A stretch of DNA of 12,883 bases from Desulfatitalea sp. (GCA_013041835.1 JABDRH010000117.1:1-12883); one strand, 5' to 3'. Positions 1-6,682 are shown, counted from the stretch's first letter. Program-made: numbers and translations. The notes: generated by a model from the letters alone, not told the origin.

Positions 1-1017
1 GACGTGGACACTGGCAACAGCACCGCGCCGGATTGCGCCATCCCATCCTATACCCAGATCTTTGGCGATTTTATGGTGCGACTGGCCGAAGCCAATGATC
101 GTATCGTTGCGGTTACGGCCGCCATGCCCGAAGGCACGGGGCTGGCGACGTTTGCCGAAAGGTTTCCGGAACGCTTCTTCGACGTGGGCATCGCAGAACA
201 ACACGGTGTAACATTTGCCGCCGGCCTGGCGGCGGAAGGTTATCGACCGGTAGTGGCCATCTACTCGACCTTCCTGCAGCGCGCCTATGATCAAATCATC
301 CATGATGTCTGCATCGAAGGTTTGCCGGTTATCTTTGCCATCGACCGCGGCGGCCTGGTGGGCGAGGACGGCCCCACTCACCACGGTCAGTTTGACATAT
401 CCTACCTGCGCAATCTGCCCAACATGGTGGTGATGGCGCCTAAGGATGAGAACGAATTGTGCCGGATGCTGACAACGGCGGTGTATCACGACGGTCCCAT
501 TGCCATTCGGTACCCACGCGGTACAGCCTTGGGAGTGCCGCTGGATGACCCTGTGGGCCCAATTGCCATCGGTCAGGCGGAAATTATCTGTCAGGGCGAC
601 GACTTGCTGATACTGGCCGTGGGACGTATGGTTCAGGAAGCCATGATCGCGTGTCGTGCCCTTGCCGCAGAGGGAATCCATTGCACCCTGGTCAACTGCC
701 GCTTTGTTAAACCTTTGGATGAAGAGCGGATCGTGCCATTGGCTGGGCGTATTCCGCTGATCCTCACCCTTGAAGAAAATGTGCTGCAGGGCGGATTCGG
801 CAGCGCCGTGACGGAAATGCTCTGCGAACGGCACATCGCACCGGTATTGTTTAAAAAAATCGGACTACCGGATTGTTTTATCGAGCATGGTGCCCAGGCT
901 GCGTTGCGCGCGACCTATGGCCTGGATGCCGGCAGCATCGAAAGGACCATCCTTGAGATGGTTGCGGCGGCAAAACCGTCAGGTCGAAAGCTCAATGCAG
1001 TAGCCCCCTCGTGTTAG
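1..1017 (+). CDS. dxs: 1-deoxy-D-xylulose-5-phosphate synthase, C-terminal part (5' end outside window)
   Basis: The reading frame is open from base 1, so this is the 3' part of a longer gene; the GTG at 4 is an internal valine, not a start. Dxs condenses pyruvate and glyceraldehyde 3-phosphate with thiamine diphosphate, the first step of the MEP isoprenoid pathway, in the cytoplasm. About 338 residues are visible, against about 620-640 for the whole enzyme, so the N-terminal ThDP-binding domain is missing. Visible are the pyrimidine-binding transketolase domain with the FDVGIAEQH motif (the cofactor-activating Glu is codon 196-198), the DRGGLVGEDGPTHHG motif, and the C-terminal transketolase domain with EENVLQGGFGSAV. 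The stop lies 9 bp before the tlyA start. The dxs-tlyA order is common in bacteria (also in Bacillus) and supports both calls and a shared transcript. Confidence 0.96.
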   Translation, partial: DVDTGNSTAPDCAIPSYTQIFGDFMVRLAEANDRIVAVTAAMPEGTGLATFAERFPERFFDVGIAEQHGVTFAAGLAAEGYRPVVAIYSTFLQRAYDQIIHDVCIEGLPVIFAIDRGGLVGEDGPTHHGQFDISYLRNLPNMVVMAPKDENELCRMLTTAVYHDGPIAIRYPRGTALGVPLDDPVGPIAIGQAEIICQGDDLLILAVGRMVQEAMIACRALAAEGIHCTLVNCRFVKPLDEERIVPLAGRIPLILTLEENVLQGGFGSAVTEMLCERHIAPVLFKKIGLPDCFIEHGAQAALRATYGLDAGSIERTILEMVAAAKPSGRKLNAVAPSC

Positions 1018-1026
1018 CGGTAAGGC

Positions 1027-1776
1027 ATGCCGGAAAAAAAAAGACTCGATATCGTGATGGTCGATCAAGGGCTTGCCCCAAGCCGTCAGCGGGCTAAGGC
1101 GTTGATTATGGCCGGCAAGGTGCTGATGGACACCCAGCGCATGGATAAGCCCGGCGCGCTAGTGCCCGCGGATATCGTCCTTTCGGTCAAAGACAATGAC
1201 CCACCCTTTGTAAGCCGGGGCGGATTGAAACTGCAAGCCGCCCTCGCCTCCTTGAATCTTTCAGTGGCGCAGCTTGTCTGCATGGATGTAGGCGCCTCCA
1301 CCGGCGGTTTTACCGATTGCCTGTTGCAACGCGGCGCAGCAAGAGTCTATGCCGTGGATGTCGGCTACGGTCAACTGGCCTGGCAATTGCGTCAGGACAC
1401 GCGCGTAGTGGTGATGGAACGAACCAACATCCGTCATATGACCGAGGAACAGATGCCCGAACAAGTGGACCTAGTTACAATCGACACGGCATTTATCTCG
1501 TTGAAGATCGTGGTGCCCGCCGTCTTGAAGTTTCTTAAACCCCAGGGCCGTATCCTTGCCTTGATCAAACCTCAGTTCGAAGCAGGCAAAGGCCGGGTCG
1601 GTAAAGGTGGCGTTGTCAGGGATGTGCAGCAGCAGGCGCAAATCATCCAAACACTGGTCTGCTTTTTCGAGGCCATGCATTTGACTTGCGGTCCGGTGGT
1701 GCCCTCTCCAATATTAGGCCCAAAAGGCAACCAGGAGTTCATCATTGTGCTGCACCCTTTCGATTCCTTTATATAA
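1027..1776 (+). CDS. tlyA: TlyA family rRNA 2'-O-methyltransferase / hemolysin-like protein
   Basis: The 249-residue protein has the usual length for TlyA. Residues 6-55 form an S4 RNA-binding domain (RLDIVMVDQGLAPSRQRAK). From residue 61 there is an FtsJ/RrmJ-like SAM-dependent methyltransferase: FVSRGGLKL, the SAM-binding loop DVGASTGGFTD at 87-97, TIDTAFISL and KPQFEAGKGRVGKGGVVRD. The K-D-K-E tetrad of this fold can be placed at K68, D153, K181 and E237. Mycobacterial TlyA methylates ribose in 16S and 23S rRNA; the hemolysin label is historical, and the exact target here is unknown. The ATG is preceded by a short TAAGG and lies 9 bp after dxs, so it is probably co-transcribed with dxs and translationally close-coupled. 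Confidence 0.95.
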   Translation: MPEKKRLDIVMVDQGLAPSRQRAKALIMAGKVLMDTQRMDKPGALVPADIVLSVKDNDPPFVSRGGLKLQAALASLNLSVAQLVCMDVGASTGGFTDCLLQRGAARVYAVDVGYGQLAWQLRQDTRVVVMERTNIRHMTEEQMPEQVDLVTIDTAFISLKIVVPAVLKFLKPQGRILALIKPQFEAGKGRVGKGGVVRDVQQQAQIIQTLVCFFEAMHLTCGPVVPSPILGPKGNQEFIIVLHPFDSFI

Positions 1777-1791
1777 TCAGTATTTTTGGGC

Positions 1792-1820
1792 TTGATTTTT
1801 ACACTGTGCCTGTATATCAA
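1792..1820 (+). promoter_or_regulatory. Weak candidate sigma70 promoter ahead of the EF-G paralogue
   Basis: TTGATT (1792-1797) and TATCAA (1815-1820) are separated by 17 bp; each matches 4 of 6 consensus bases. It lies in the 97-bp AT-rich gap between tlyA and the EF-G gene, where no terminator is visible. The start codon at 1874 is preceded by GAGAGGAGTGAGAG, a good but slightly distant ribosome binding site. Read-through from tlyA is equally possible. Confidence 0.3.
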
Positions 1821-1873
1821 TTCGGATTCATATCCACCCCAAACGTCATAGAGAGGAGTGAGAGTAATCCAAT

Positions 1874-3943
1874 ATGTCGGAAAAGCTGAGAAATATTGCC
1901 CTAGTCGCTCATGGCGGGGCAGGCAAAACATCACTGGCAGAAGCCATGTTGTTCAAGGCGGGTGTAACCACCCGACAGGGGCGAGTGGAAGACGGCAATA
2001 CCGTTATGGATTTTGAGCCGGAAGAACTCAAGCGCCAAACCAGCATCAGCTCCAGCTTTGCTCAAGCTCCGTGGAAAAAACATGACATCACCATCATCGA
2101 CACACCGGGTGACCAGAACTTCTTTACCGATACGAAGCTGTGCATGCAGGCCGCCGATGCCGCCATAGTGGTGGTTGACGCCGTGGACGGCGTAAAAGTG
2201 CAAACGGAGCAGGCTTGGGATTTTGCAACGGATTTCGAGGTGCCGGCCACCATCTTCATCAATAAGCTGGATCGGGAGCGTGCCGACTTCCAGCGGGCTT
2301 TCGAGGATATAAAGACCTCATTTGAGGCGCCCAAGCCGATCATCGTGCAGTTGCCCATCGGCAACGAGGCGGAATTCAAGGGCGTCGTGGATCTAGTGGC
2401 CATGAAAGCCTTCACCTACGACGACAGTGGCAAGGTTAGCGCCGGAGACATTCCGGCAGACATGAAAGATATCGTGACGGCTGAACGCGAAGCCTTGATT
2501 GAGAATGTGGCCGAGGCCGATGATGCCCTGATCGAAAAATACCTCGAGGGCGAGGCGCTTTCCGATGACGAAATTCATAATGCACTGCGCAAAGGCATTC
2601 GCTCACGCACCTTTGTGCCGGTGCTGTGCGGCTGCGCCAGCAAAGGCGTCGGGATCGACATCTTGATGGATTTCGTCGTCAACTGCCTGCCCTCTCCGCT
2701 CGACATCGCGGCACGTCAGGCGGTAAACGCCAAGGACGGCAGTGACATGGCGCTGGCGCCGGTCGCCGACGGCCCTTTTGCCGCATTTGTCTTCAAAACC
2801 GTTGCCGACCCGTACGCCGGACGCTTGTCGATTTTTCGAGTGGTGCGCGGCACGGTCGGCGCCGACGGCACCTTTTTCAATACCACCAAGGACACCAAGG
2901 AGCGGTACAACCAGCTTCTGACCATGATGGGCAAGGAGCAAAAGCCGGCTACCGGCGCCGGGCCCGGATCCATTCTGGCCGTGGCCAAACTTAAAGAAAC
3001 CACCACCGGCGACACATTGTGCGCTGAAAGCGAAAAAGTAAAATTCAAGACAGCGGAACCCATCGCCACGCTAATCACCTTCGCCCTGGAACCTAAATCC
3101 AAAGGCGACGAGGACAAGATCCTCTCCTCTTTAAACCGCCTGCTCGAAGAGGATCAGGGGCTCAAACTGGAGCGTAACACTGAAACCAAAGAGATTCTGC
3201 TTTCGGGTTCGGGCCAGGTTCACATCGAAGCCACCCTGGAAAAACTGAAACGCAAGTTCAATGTGGAAGTGAACCTTAAGCCACCCAAGGTGCCTTATCG
3301 CGAAACCGTTAAGAAAAAAATTCGCGTTCAGGGGCGGCATAAGAAACAGACTGGCGGTCACGGCCAATTCGGCGACTGCTGGATCCAGCTTGAACCCCAA
3401 CCTAGAGGCAAGGGATTTGAATTCGTGGATGCCATTGTGGGTGGCGCCATACCCCGCCAGTACATCCCCGCCGTTGAAAAAGGCATTGTTGAAGCATCGG
3501 AAAAAGGGGTGTTGGCGGGCTACCCTGCGGTGGACTTTAAGGTCACCCTTGACGATGGCTCGTATCATGCAGTGGACAGCTCGGAAATGGCCTTCAAGAT
3601 CGCCGGCAGCCTGGCTTTCAAGAAAGCGGTGGAACAGGCCAATCCAGTCCTGCTCGAGCCGATCATGAAAGTACGCATCACCACGCCCGATGAATTCATG
3701 GGAGACATCATGGGCGACCTCAACGGCCGCCGCGGCAGGGTTCTGGGAATGGACAGCGGCGGCAAATATCAGGTCATCAACGCCGAAGTGCCCATGGCGG
3801 AATTCCTCACCTATGCACCGGACCTGCGCTCCATGACAGGCGGCCGAGGCATCTTTTCCATGGAATTTGAACGTTACGAGGAAGTGCCGGCCCAGATTGC
3901 CGACAAGCTATTAGCCGAGCTAAAAAGCCAGCGGGAAGAGTAA
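1874..3943 (+). CDS. fusA: Elongation factor G paralogue (EF-G-like translational GTPase) with DTPGD switch II
   Basis: This 689-residue protein spans the full EF-G architecture. G1 is AHGGAGKT (12-19), switch I contains KRQTSI (53-58), G3 is DTPGD (76-80), and G4 is NKLD (130-133). The beta-barrel domain II is at about 300-390, domain III about 405-475, the domain IV motif GGHGQFGDCWIQLEP about 495-510, and the C-terminal domain V ends in TYAPDLRSMTGGRGIFSMEFERYEEVP. Canonical EF-G carries DTPGH, whose His positions the hydrolytic water; here it is Asp80 (GAC, 2111-2113). The P-loop AHGGAGKTS also differs from the canonical AHIDAGKTT. I therefore take it as a divergent EF-G subfamily member rather than the str-operon fusA: no rpsL, rpsG or tufA lies nearby. 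Whether it translocates, recycles ribosomes or does something else cannot be read from sequence. A hairpin terminator follows 30 bp after the stop. Confidence 0.93.
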   Translation: MSEKLRNIALVAHGGAGKTSLAEAMLFKAGVTTRQGRVEDGNTVMDFEPEELKRQTSISSSFAQAPWKKHDITIIDTPGDQNFFTDTKLCMQAADAAIVVVDAVDGVKVQTEQAWDFATDFEVPATIFINKLDRERADFQRAFEDIKTSFEAPKPIIVQLPIGNEAEFKGVVDLVAMKAFTYDDSGKVSAGDIPADMKDIVTAEREALIENVAEADDALIEKYLEGEALSDDEIHNALRKGIRSRTFVPVLCGCASKGVGIDILMDFVVNCLPSPLDIAARQAVNAKDGSDMALAPVADGPFAAFVFKTVADPYAGRLSIFRVVRGTVGADGTFFNTTKDTKERYNQLLTMMGKEQKPATGAGPGSILAVAKLKETTTGDTLCAESEKVKFKTAEPIATLITFALEPKSKGDEDKILSSLNRLLEEDQGLKLERNTETKEILLSGSGQVHIEATLEKLKRKFNVEVNLKPPKVPYRETVKKKIRVQGRHKKQTGGHGQFGDCWIQLEPQPRGKGFEFVDAIVGGAIPRQYIPAVEKGIVEASEKGVLAGYPAVDFKVTLDDGSYHAVDSSEMAFKIAGSLAFKKAVEQANPVLLEPIMKVRITTPDEFMGDIMGDLNGRRGRVLGMDSGGKYQVINAEVPMAEFLTYAPDLRSMTGGRGIFSMEFERYEEVPAQIADKLLAELKSQREE

Positions 3944-3971
3944 CCATCATCGAATAATAATAGAATACACC

Positions 3972-4020
3972 GAGCCGCCCTTCCCTCTTTCGTCCGACCA
4001 AAGGGAAGGGTGGCTTCTTG
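3972..4020 (+). terminator. Rho-independent-type terminator after the EF-G paralogue
   Basis: A 13-bp stem (3974-3986 with 4002-4014, one G-U pair, extended by A3973-T4015) encloses a 15-nt loop. It is followed by a short, imperfect T tract, TTCTT. It starts about 30 bp past the EF-G stop. The GC-rich stem is strong but the U tract is poor, so termination may be partial. Confidence 0.6.
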
Positions 4021-4029
4021 AGAACACTT

Positions 4030-4054
4030 GGCGCTATGGTTAATCATCGGCGCC
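4030..4054. repeat. Small inverted repeat in the convergent gap
   Basis: GGCGC (4030-4034) and ATG (4036-4038) pair with CAT (4045-4047) and GCGCC (4050-4054), giving a hairpin with a small internal loop. It lies between the EF-G terminator and a third hairpin. It could add to transcriptional insulation of the convergent genes; no T tract follows on either strand. Confidence 0.35.
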
Positions 4055-4061
4055 ATCGGTC

Positions 4062-4100
4062 GGTTCGCGCATAAATAAGATCAGCATTTATGTGCGAGCC
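4062..4100. repeat. 15-bp-stem hairpin, one copy of a repeated palindromic element
   Basis: GGTTCGCGCATAAAT (4062-4076) pairs over 15 positions with ATTTATGTGCGAGCC (4086-4100), with two G-U pairs and a 9-nt loop. It overlaps the last codons of the short YebG-like gene on the minus strand, whose TAA is 4088-4090. A related hairpin with the same right arm and a 9-nt loop lies at 7541-7579. It lacks a T tract, so it is not a standard terminator; it may be a REP-like element or an mRNA-end stabiliser. Confidence 0.55.
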
Positions 4101-4288
4101 CTCATGATGGCCGGTTTCAAAACCGCTCTTACTCTGACCGCATTTTTAGCCAAGAAAATAGTCAACTCTTCCAGATCCATTTCATCCATCTGTACGCCTG
4201 CCGCTTCAACCAACCCGGCTAGCTCAGCAGCGGCATCCGTGACCCTGTCAATAGCATTGGCGGCTTCTGCGCGCGATATGTCAGCCAT
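4088..4288 (-). CDS. Short YebG-like protein (duplicate of the YebG C-terminal half)
   Basis: This is a 66-residue protein. Residues from about DAAAELAGLV onward align with the C-terminal half of the YebG protein encoded just upstream: roughly 19 identities over 41 aligned residues, including DAAxELAG, the DE pair, LAKNA and a final LK. The N-terminal YebG strand motif (KYVVxRNG...FxxKKEAxAYD) is absent and replaced by about 15 alanine-rich residues. The ATG lies 8 nt after the yebG stop with no clear Shine-Dalgarno, which suggests translational coupling to yebG. I infer a partial tandem duplication that was kept as a small helical protein. It could also be decaying, but the frame is intact and leucine and acidic positions are conserved. 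Confidence 0.6.
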   Translation of the reverse strand: MADISRAEAANAIDRVTDAAAELAGLVEAAGVQMDEMDLEELTIFLAKNAVRVRAVLKPAIMRART

Positions 4289-4296
4289 TGTTTGAG

Positions 4297-4641
4297 TTAT
4301 GCTGCTTGGCTATTGGCTTTGGTCTGAATGCCATTGTTCTGGTCTTGCGTGGATTCGTTCCGGGTTGCCTTATTCCGCTTGCCGGCAGGCGCCGCCTTTA
4401 CCGGCTTCACGATTTTCAATATTTGAATCACAGATGTAGCGTTCTTTGCCAGAACAAGAGAGATGTCTTCGATCACTTTCTCATCGAGATTGAGACCATG
4501 GTCCCCCTCTTTTATCATCCCGGCCAGTTCCTCAGCGGCATCCAGCATCATATCGTATGCCTCGGCCTCTTTTTTGTTGGAAAAGGTTTTGTCGAGCTCA
4601 ACACCATTTCTGACCACAACATATTTTGCGATTACAGACAT
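4297..4641 (-). CDS. yebG: YebG family protein (DNA-damage-inducible family)
   Basis: This 114-residue protein matches the YebG family in its opening KYVVVRNG, the motif TFSNKKEAEAYDMMLD (19-34) and a helical, acidic region ending in LAKNATSVIQIL. E. coli YebG (about 96 aa) belongs to the SOS regulon; its molecular role is not established. The C-terminal tail from about residue 82 (APAGKRNKATRNESTQ) is low-complexity, polar and longer than in E. coli. The start is supported by GAGGAAG 8 nt upstream of the ATG. The gene follows an SPL-family radical SAM gene on the same strand, with a gap of about 186 bp holding two palindromes and a possible promoter. A shortened duplicate follows 8 nt after its stop. 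Confidence 0.8.
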   Translation of the reverse strand: MSVIAKYVVVRNGVELDKTFSNKKEAEAYDMMLDAAEELAGMIKEGDHGLNLDEKVIEDISLVLAKNATSVIQILKIVKPVKAAPAGKRNKATRNESTQDQNNGIQTKANSQAA

Positions 4642-4667
4642 TGTTCGATCTTCCTCTTTTTTCGGTT

Positions 4668-4679
4668 GGTCTTATGACC
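4668..4679. promoter_or_regulatory. Short palindrome just upstream of yebG, possible operator
   Basis: GGTC-TTAT-GACC has perfect 4-bp arms and ends 27 nt before the yebG ATG. It does not fit the Geobacter-type LexA box GGTT-N2-C-N4-G-N3-ACC or the E. coli CTGT-N8-ACAG box. It is a weak candidate for a regulator site only. Confidence 0.25.
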
Positions 4680-4729
4680 CTTCGCGTCAGCACAGACATC
4701 GGCGCAAAGGTTTCCAGGACAGAGCCCAC

Positions 4730-4746
4730 ATCCAGCCTGGCTGGAT
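4730..4746. promoter_or_regulatory. Perfect 17-bp palindrome in the yebG leader, possible operator
   Basis: ATCCAGCCTGGCTGGAT has 8-bp perfect arms around a single central base. It lies about 90 bp upstream of yebG and about 80 bp past the SPL-family stop. No T tract follows on the minus strand, so a repressor or activator site is more likely than a terminator. The bound protein is unknown. Confidence 0.4.
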
Positions 4747-4783
4747 AAAGCCCAAGCCAATATACGTCTAAAAAATTCAACCC

Positions 4784-4812
4784 ACTATAAAGGAGTATTG
4801 CGTCAAGGTCAT
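4784..4812 (-). promoter_or_regulatory. Candidate promoter for yebG
   Basis: On the minus strand, ATGACC (4812-4807) and TATAGT (4789-4784) are 17 bp apart, matching 4 and 5 of 6 consensus bases. It begins about 15 bp after the SPL-family stop and would give a leader of about 135 nt with two palindromes. The stretch TTTATAGTGGG is identical to the -10 region of the stronger promoter at 6586-6614. Confidence 0.4.
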
Positions 4813-4827
4813 GCTTTTTTTTCGGTG

Positions 4828-5925
4828 TTATCTGAGTCCACAATGTCGTCCGGCGCTTGTATCCAGCATGACCGGCAAGCCACCGTGTAAAGAAGGGCTA
4901 AACCCGAAACTCTGGTCCCAGACCGCATCGTCTTCCATGCACAAGTAGGTGGTAAGGTCCGGGGCATGACGTCTTATCCGGGCCATCAGGTGCTTGTATA
5001 TCTTGATACGCAACGGCTTGAAATATCGCATTTTGTTGTCCAGCCCGGGAATGAATTCACCATAGATGATGGCCGAACTGGGAAAGCGCTTCTGTATGAC
5101 GCTATGCAACAGCGGCATGAAGCGCAAGGTGCCCATGCTGATCCAGGCGATGTTTTCCGCTGACACATGGCCGAAAATGGCATCCACAACCTGCGCATAT
5201 GCCCGTTCACAACCAGGATAGAGAATGATGGGATCGAAGTGAAAGGCCAACGGATAGCCCCATGCCTGGCACTGGGCGGCAGCTCGTAAACGTGCCTTCA
5301 ATGTGGCGGTACCCCGTTCCTGGTCGGCGATCACCTCAGGCGTATTTACCGACCACGCCACGATGGTTTTTCGTTTGTGAGGCAGGCCCTCGAGGCCGGC
5401 GATGGCTGTTGTCTTGGTTTTAAGCTCAAGCACAGACCGCTCCTGGCGACCAAAGTGCGTCACCAATCGGTGGGTCAGATCGGAATATGACTCCCAGATT
5501 AGACTGTCGGTGAACTCCCCGGTTCCGATCCTTAATTGCTGGCCCGAATCGATTAACTGATCAAGTTCGGCGAACAGGTCTTCGTGATTGACAAAGAAAT
5601 GCAGCAGCGGTGGGTGAAAGTAGCTCTGAAGGATGCAGTAGGCACAATCCATGGTGCAGTATGTGCCGATATTCAAAATGTGATAGTCGCAGCAGGTGTA
5701 CTCCCTAGTGCCTGGGCATTTGCGCAGGAAAGGACCGTGATTGGCGGTCAGCACGAGCGCCTGTTTGCCGGCCGCGCAGGGATCATCGGCGCGCTTGATT
5801 TGTTCGTAGACTTGAGCGATGTTCTCTGTTCGGATGGGGGACAACCCCAGCACGCGGGCAAACCGTCCCACCACGGAATCATCCATGTTGTGCGTCGTGT
5901 CTACATAAAGGGCTGTGATGGTCAT
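4828..5925 (-). CDS. Spore photoproduct lyase (SPL) family radical SAM protein
   Basis: This 365-residue protein is of the SPL/COG1533 type. The radical SAM cluster motif CTMDCAYC provides C90, C94 and C97 in the CxxxCxxC arrangement, preceded by YHILNIGTY and followed by FFVNHEDLF, as in SPL. A TIM-barrel region with VAWSVNTPEVI, FHFDPIILYPG and WISMGTLRF follows. True SPL repairs the thymine dimer called spore photoproduct with a radical relayed through a conserved Cys about 43 residues after the motif (C141 in B. subtilis). Here the aligned GTGEFTD stretch has Glu137 instead, so the substrate or mechanism probably differs. I chose the ATG at 5925 because the frame upstream to a TTG at 6015 overlaps the preceding gene. 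No good Shine-Dalgarno precedes 5925. It is the last gene of a three-gene unit. Confidence 0.85.
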   Translation of the reverse strand: MTITALYVDTTHNMDDSVVGRFARVLGLSPIRTENIAQVYEQIKRADDPCAAGKQALVLTANHGPFLRKCPGTREYTCCDYHILNIGTYCTMDCAYCILQSYFHPPLLHFFVNHEDLFAELDQLIDSGQQLRIGTGEFTDSLIWESYSDLTHRLVTHFGRQERSVLELKTKTTAIAGLEGLPHKRKTIVAWSVNTPEVIADQERGTATLKARLRAAAQCQAWGYPLAFHFDPIILYPGCERAYAQVVDAIFGHVSAENIAWISMGTLRFMPLLHSVIQKRFPSSAIIYGEFIPGLDNKMRYFKPLRIKIYKHLMARIRRHAPDLTTYLCMEDDAVWDQSFGFSPSLHGGLPVMLDTSAGRHCGLR

Positions 5926-5965
5926 GGTTAGAGAGGCAGAGCGGCAATAAATGACATTGACTTGT

Positions 5966-6166
5966 TCATGACTTGTTGAAGAGCAGAATCCAGGGCAGCA
6001 AAAGAATAGCTGCAATGATCATTACGCCCGGTGGGGAAAGATACGGTGCATACCACGGCTTTCTCAATGATCGCGCTTTTTGTAATTCGTTGAGGAACCA
6101 ACTGCCGATAATTGCCGCCGCGACCAAAATGCTAATCGCCTGAACGATCTGAGTGAATGCTTCCAA
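5966..6166 (-). CDS. Small two-helix membrane protein, function unknown
   Basis: This 66-residue protein has two predicted membrane segments, at about 8-25 (VQAISILVAAAIIGSWFL) and 47-62 (GVMIIAAILLLPWILLF). They are separated by a basic loop (LQKARSLRKPW), which suggests both ends lie outside the cytoplasm. The start is TTG, supported by AGGAAA about 6 nt upstream; no ATG is available in the frame. It lies 27 nt after the unknown 117-aa gene and 40 nt before the SPL-family gene, so it probably belongs to one operon. I do not recognise a family. Confidence 0.65.
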   Translation of the reverse strand: MEAFTQIVQAISILVAAAIIGSWFLNELQKARSLRKPWYAPYLSPPGVMIIAAILLLPWILLFNKS

Positions 6167-6193
6167 TCTGATTTCCTGGGGGATATGGCGCGT

Positions 6194-6547
6194 CTACCCC
6201 TTGATGAGCAGGGCCATCCGCAACGTGGTGTAGCGATTGTTGTTCCACGGCCAGAACTTGGCGATGATGGTGTTATCATCTACCTTGGCTTCAAACAGCG
6301 TTTGATTGACACGAATGCCGCCGGTTCTTTTCGTAATCGCCAAATCCCCTTCGCTGGGCATCTCGCCTTTGTCTTTTCGGGGTTTTCCCAAGACTTCGGT
6401 CAATATCTGATACCACGCTTCTGCCTGTCCATTGTCGAACACCAGTTCAACAAACTCGTCGTTTAAGCACCGCTGCTCAATGATCGTCAGATGTCTGCAT
6501 CGTTCGATGATATCCTTTAATTGAATCGATTTGACTTCTGAATCCAT
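6194..6547 (-). CDS. Conserved-looking hypothetical protein, 117 aa
   Basis: I do not recognise this protein. It is soluble, with no signal peptide or membrane segment. An acidic N-terminal half (DIIERCRHLTIIEQRCL, then ELVFDNGQAEAWYQILTEVLG) is followed by a basic linker and a beta-rich C-terminal half ending in FWPWNNNRYTTLRMALL. There are two cysteines, at about 17 and 27. The ATG is preceded by GGGAAG 5 nt away. A near-consensus promoter lies about 40-70 bp upstream, making it the first gene of a unit with the small membrane protein and the SPL-family enzyme. A role connected to that enzyme is only a guess from gene order. Confidence 0.65.
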   Translation of the reverse strand: MDSEVKSIQLKDIIERCRHLTIIEQRCLNDEFVELVFDNGQAEAWYQILTEVLGKPRKDKGEMPSEGDLAITKRTGGIRVNQTLFEAKVDDNTIIAKFWPWNNNRYTTLRMALLIKG

Positions 6548-6585
6548 AGCGGCTTCCCATCCATAGGTGTGATTGCCGATATCCC

Positions 6586-6614
6586 ACTATAAAAAAAGCA
6601 TCCTGTCGTGTCAA
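6586..6614 (-). promoter_or_regulatory. Strong sigma70-type promoter for the unknown/membrane/SPL operon
   Basis: On the minus strand the -35 is a perfect TTGACA (6614-6609) and the -10 is TATAGT (6591-6586), with a 17-bp spacer that includes a T run. Transcription would start near 6579, giving a leader of about 30 nt before the ATG at 6547. A parS-like palindrome ends 20 bp upstream of the -35. Confidence 0.7.
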
Positions 6615-6633
6615 AGCAATTATGGAAACACAA

Positions 6634-6649
6634 CGTTTCACGTGAAAAC
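6634..6649. promoter_or_regulatory. parS-like palindrome (possible ParB site)
   Basis: The core TTTCACGTGAAA (6636-6647) is a perfect 12-bp palindrome. The 16-mer matches the widely conserved parS sequence TGTTTCACGTGAAACA at 13 positions, all 13 contiguous (GTTTCACGTGAAA). It lies in a 135-bp intergenic gap. No parA or parB gene is in the window. Alternatively it is an operator for the promoter just downstream. Confidence 0.5.
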
Positions 6650-6682
6650 ACATTCTATAGTACCGCAAATCGCATAAGACCA

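Noticed and set aside
1572..1934. 120-codon minus-strand frame over the tlyA 3' end
   Set aside because: It is antisense to tlyA and the start of the EF-G gene and has no family features or ribosome binding site.
5926..6015. N-terminal extension of the SPL-family protein from a TTG at 6015
   Set aside because: It overlaps the upstream membrane-protein gene, lacks a ribosome binding site and encodes no SPL-like sequence.
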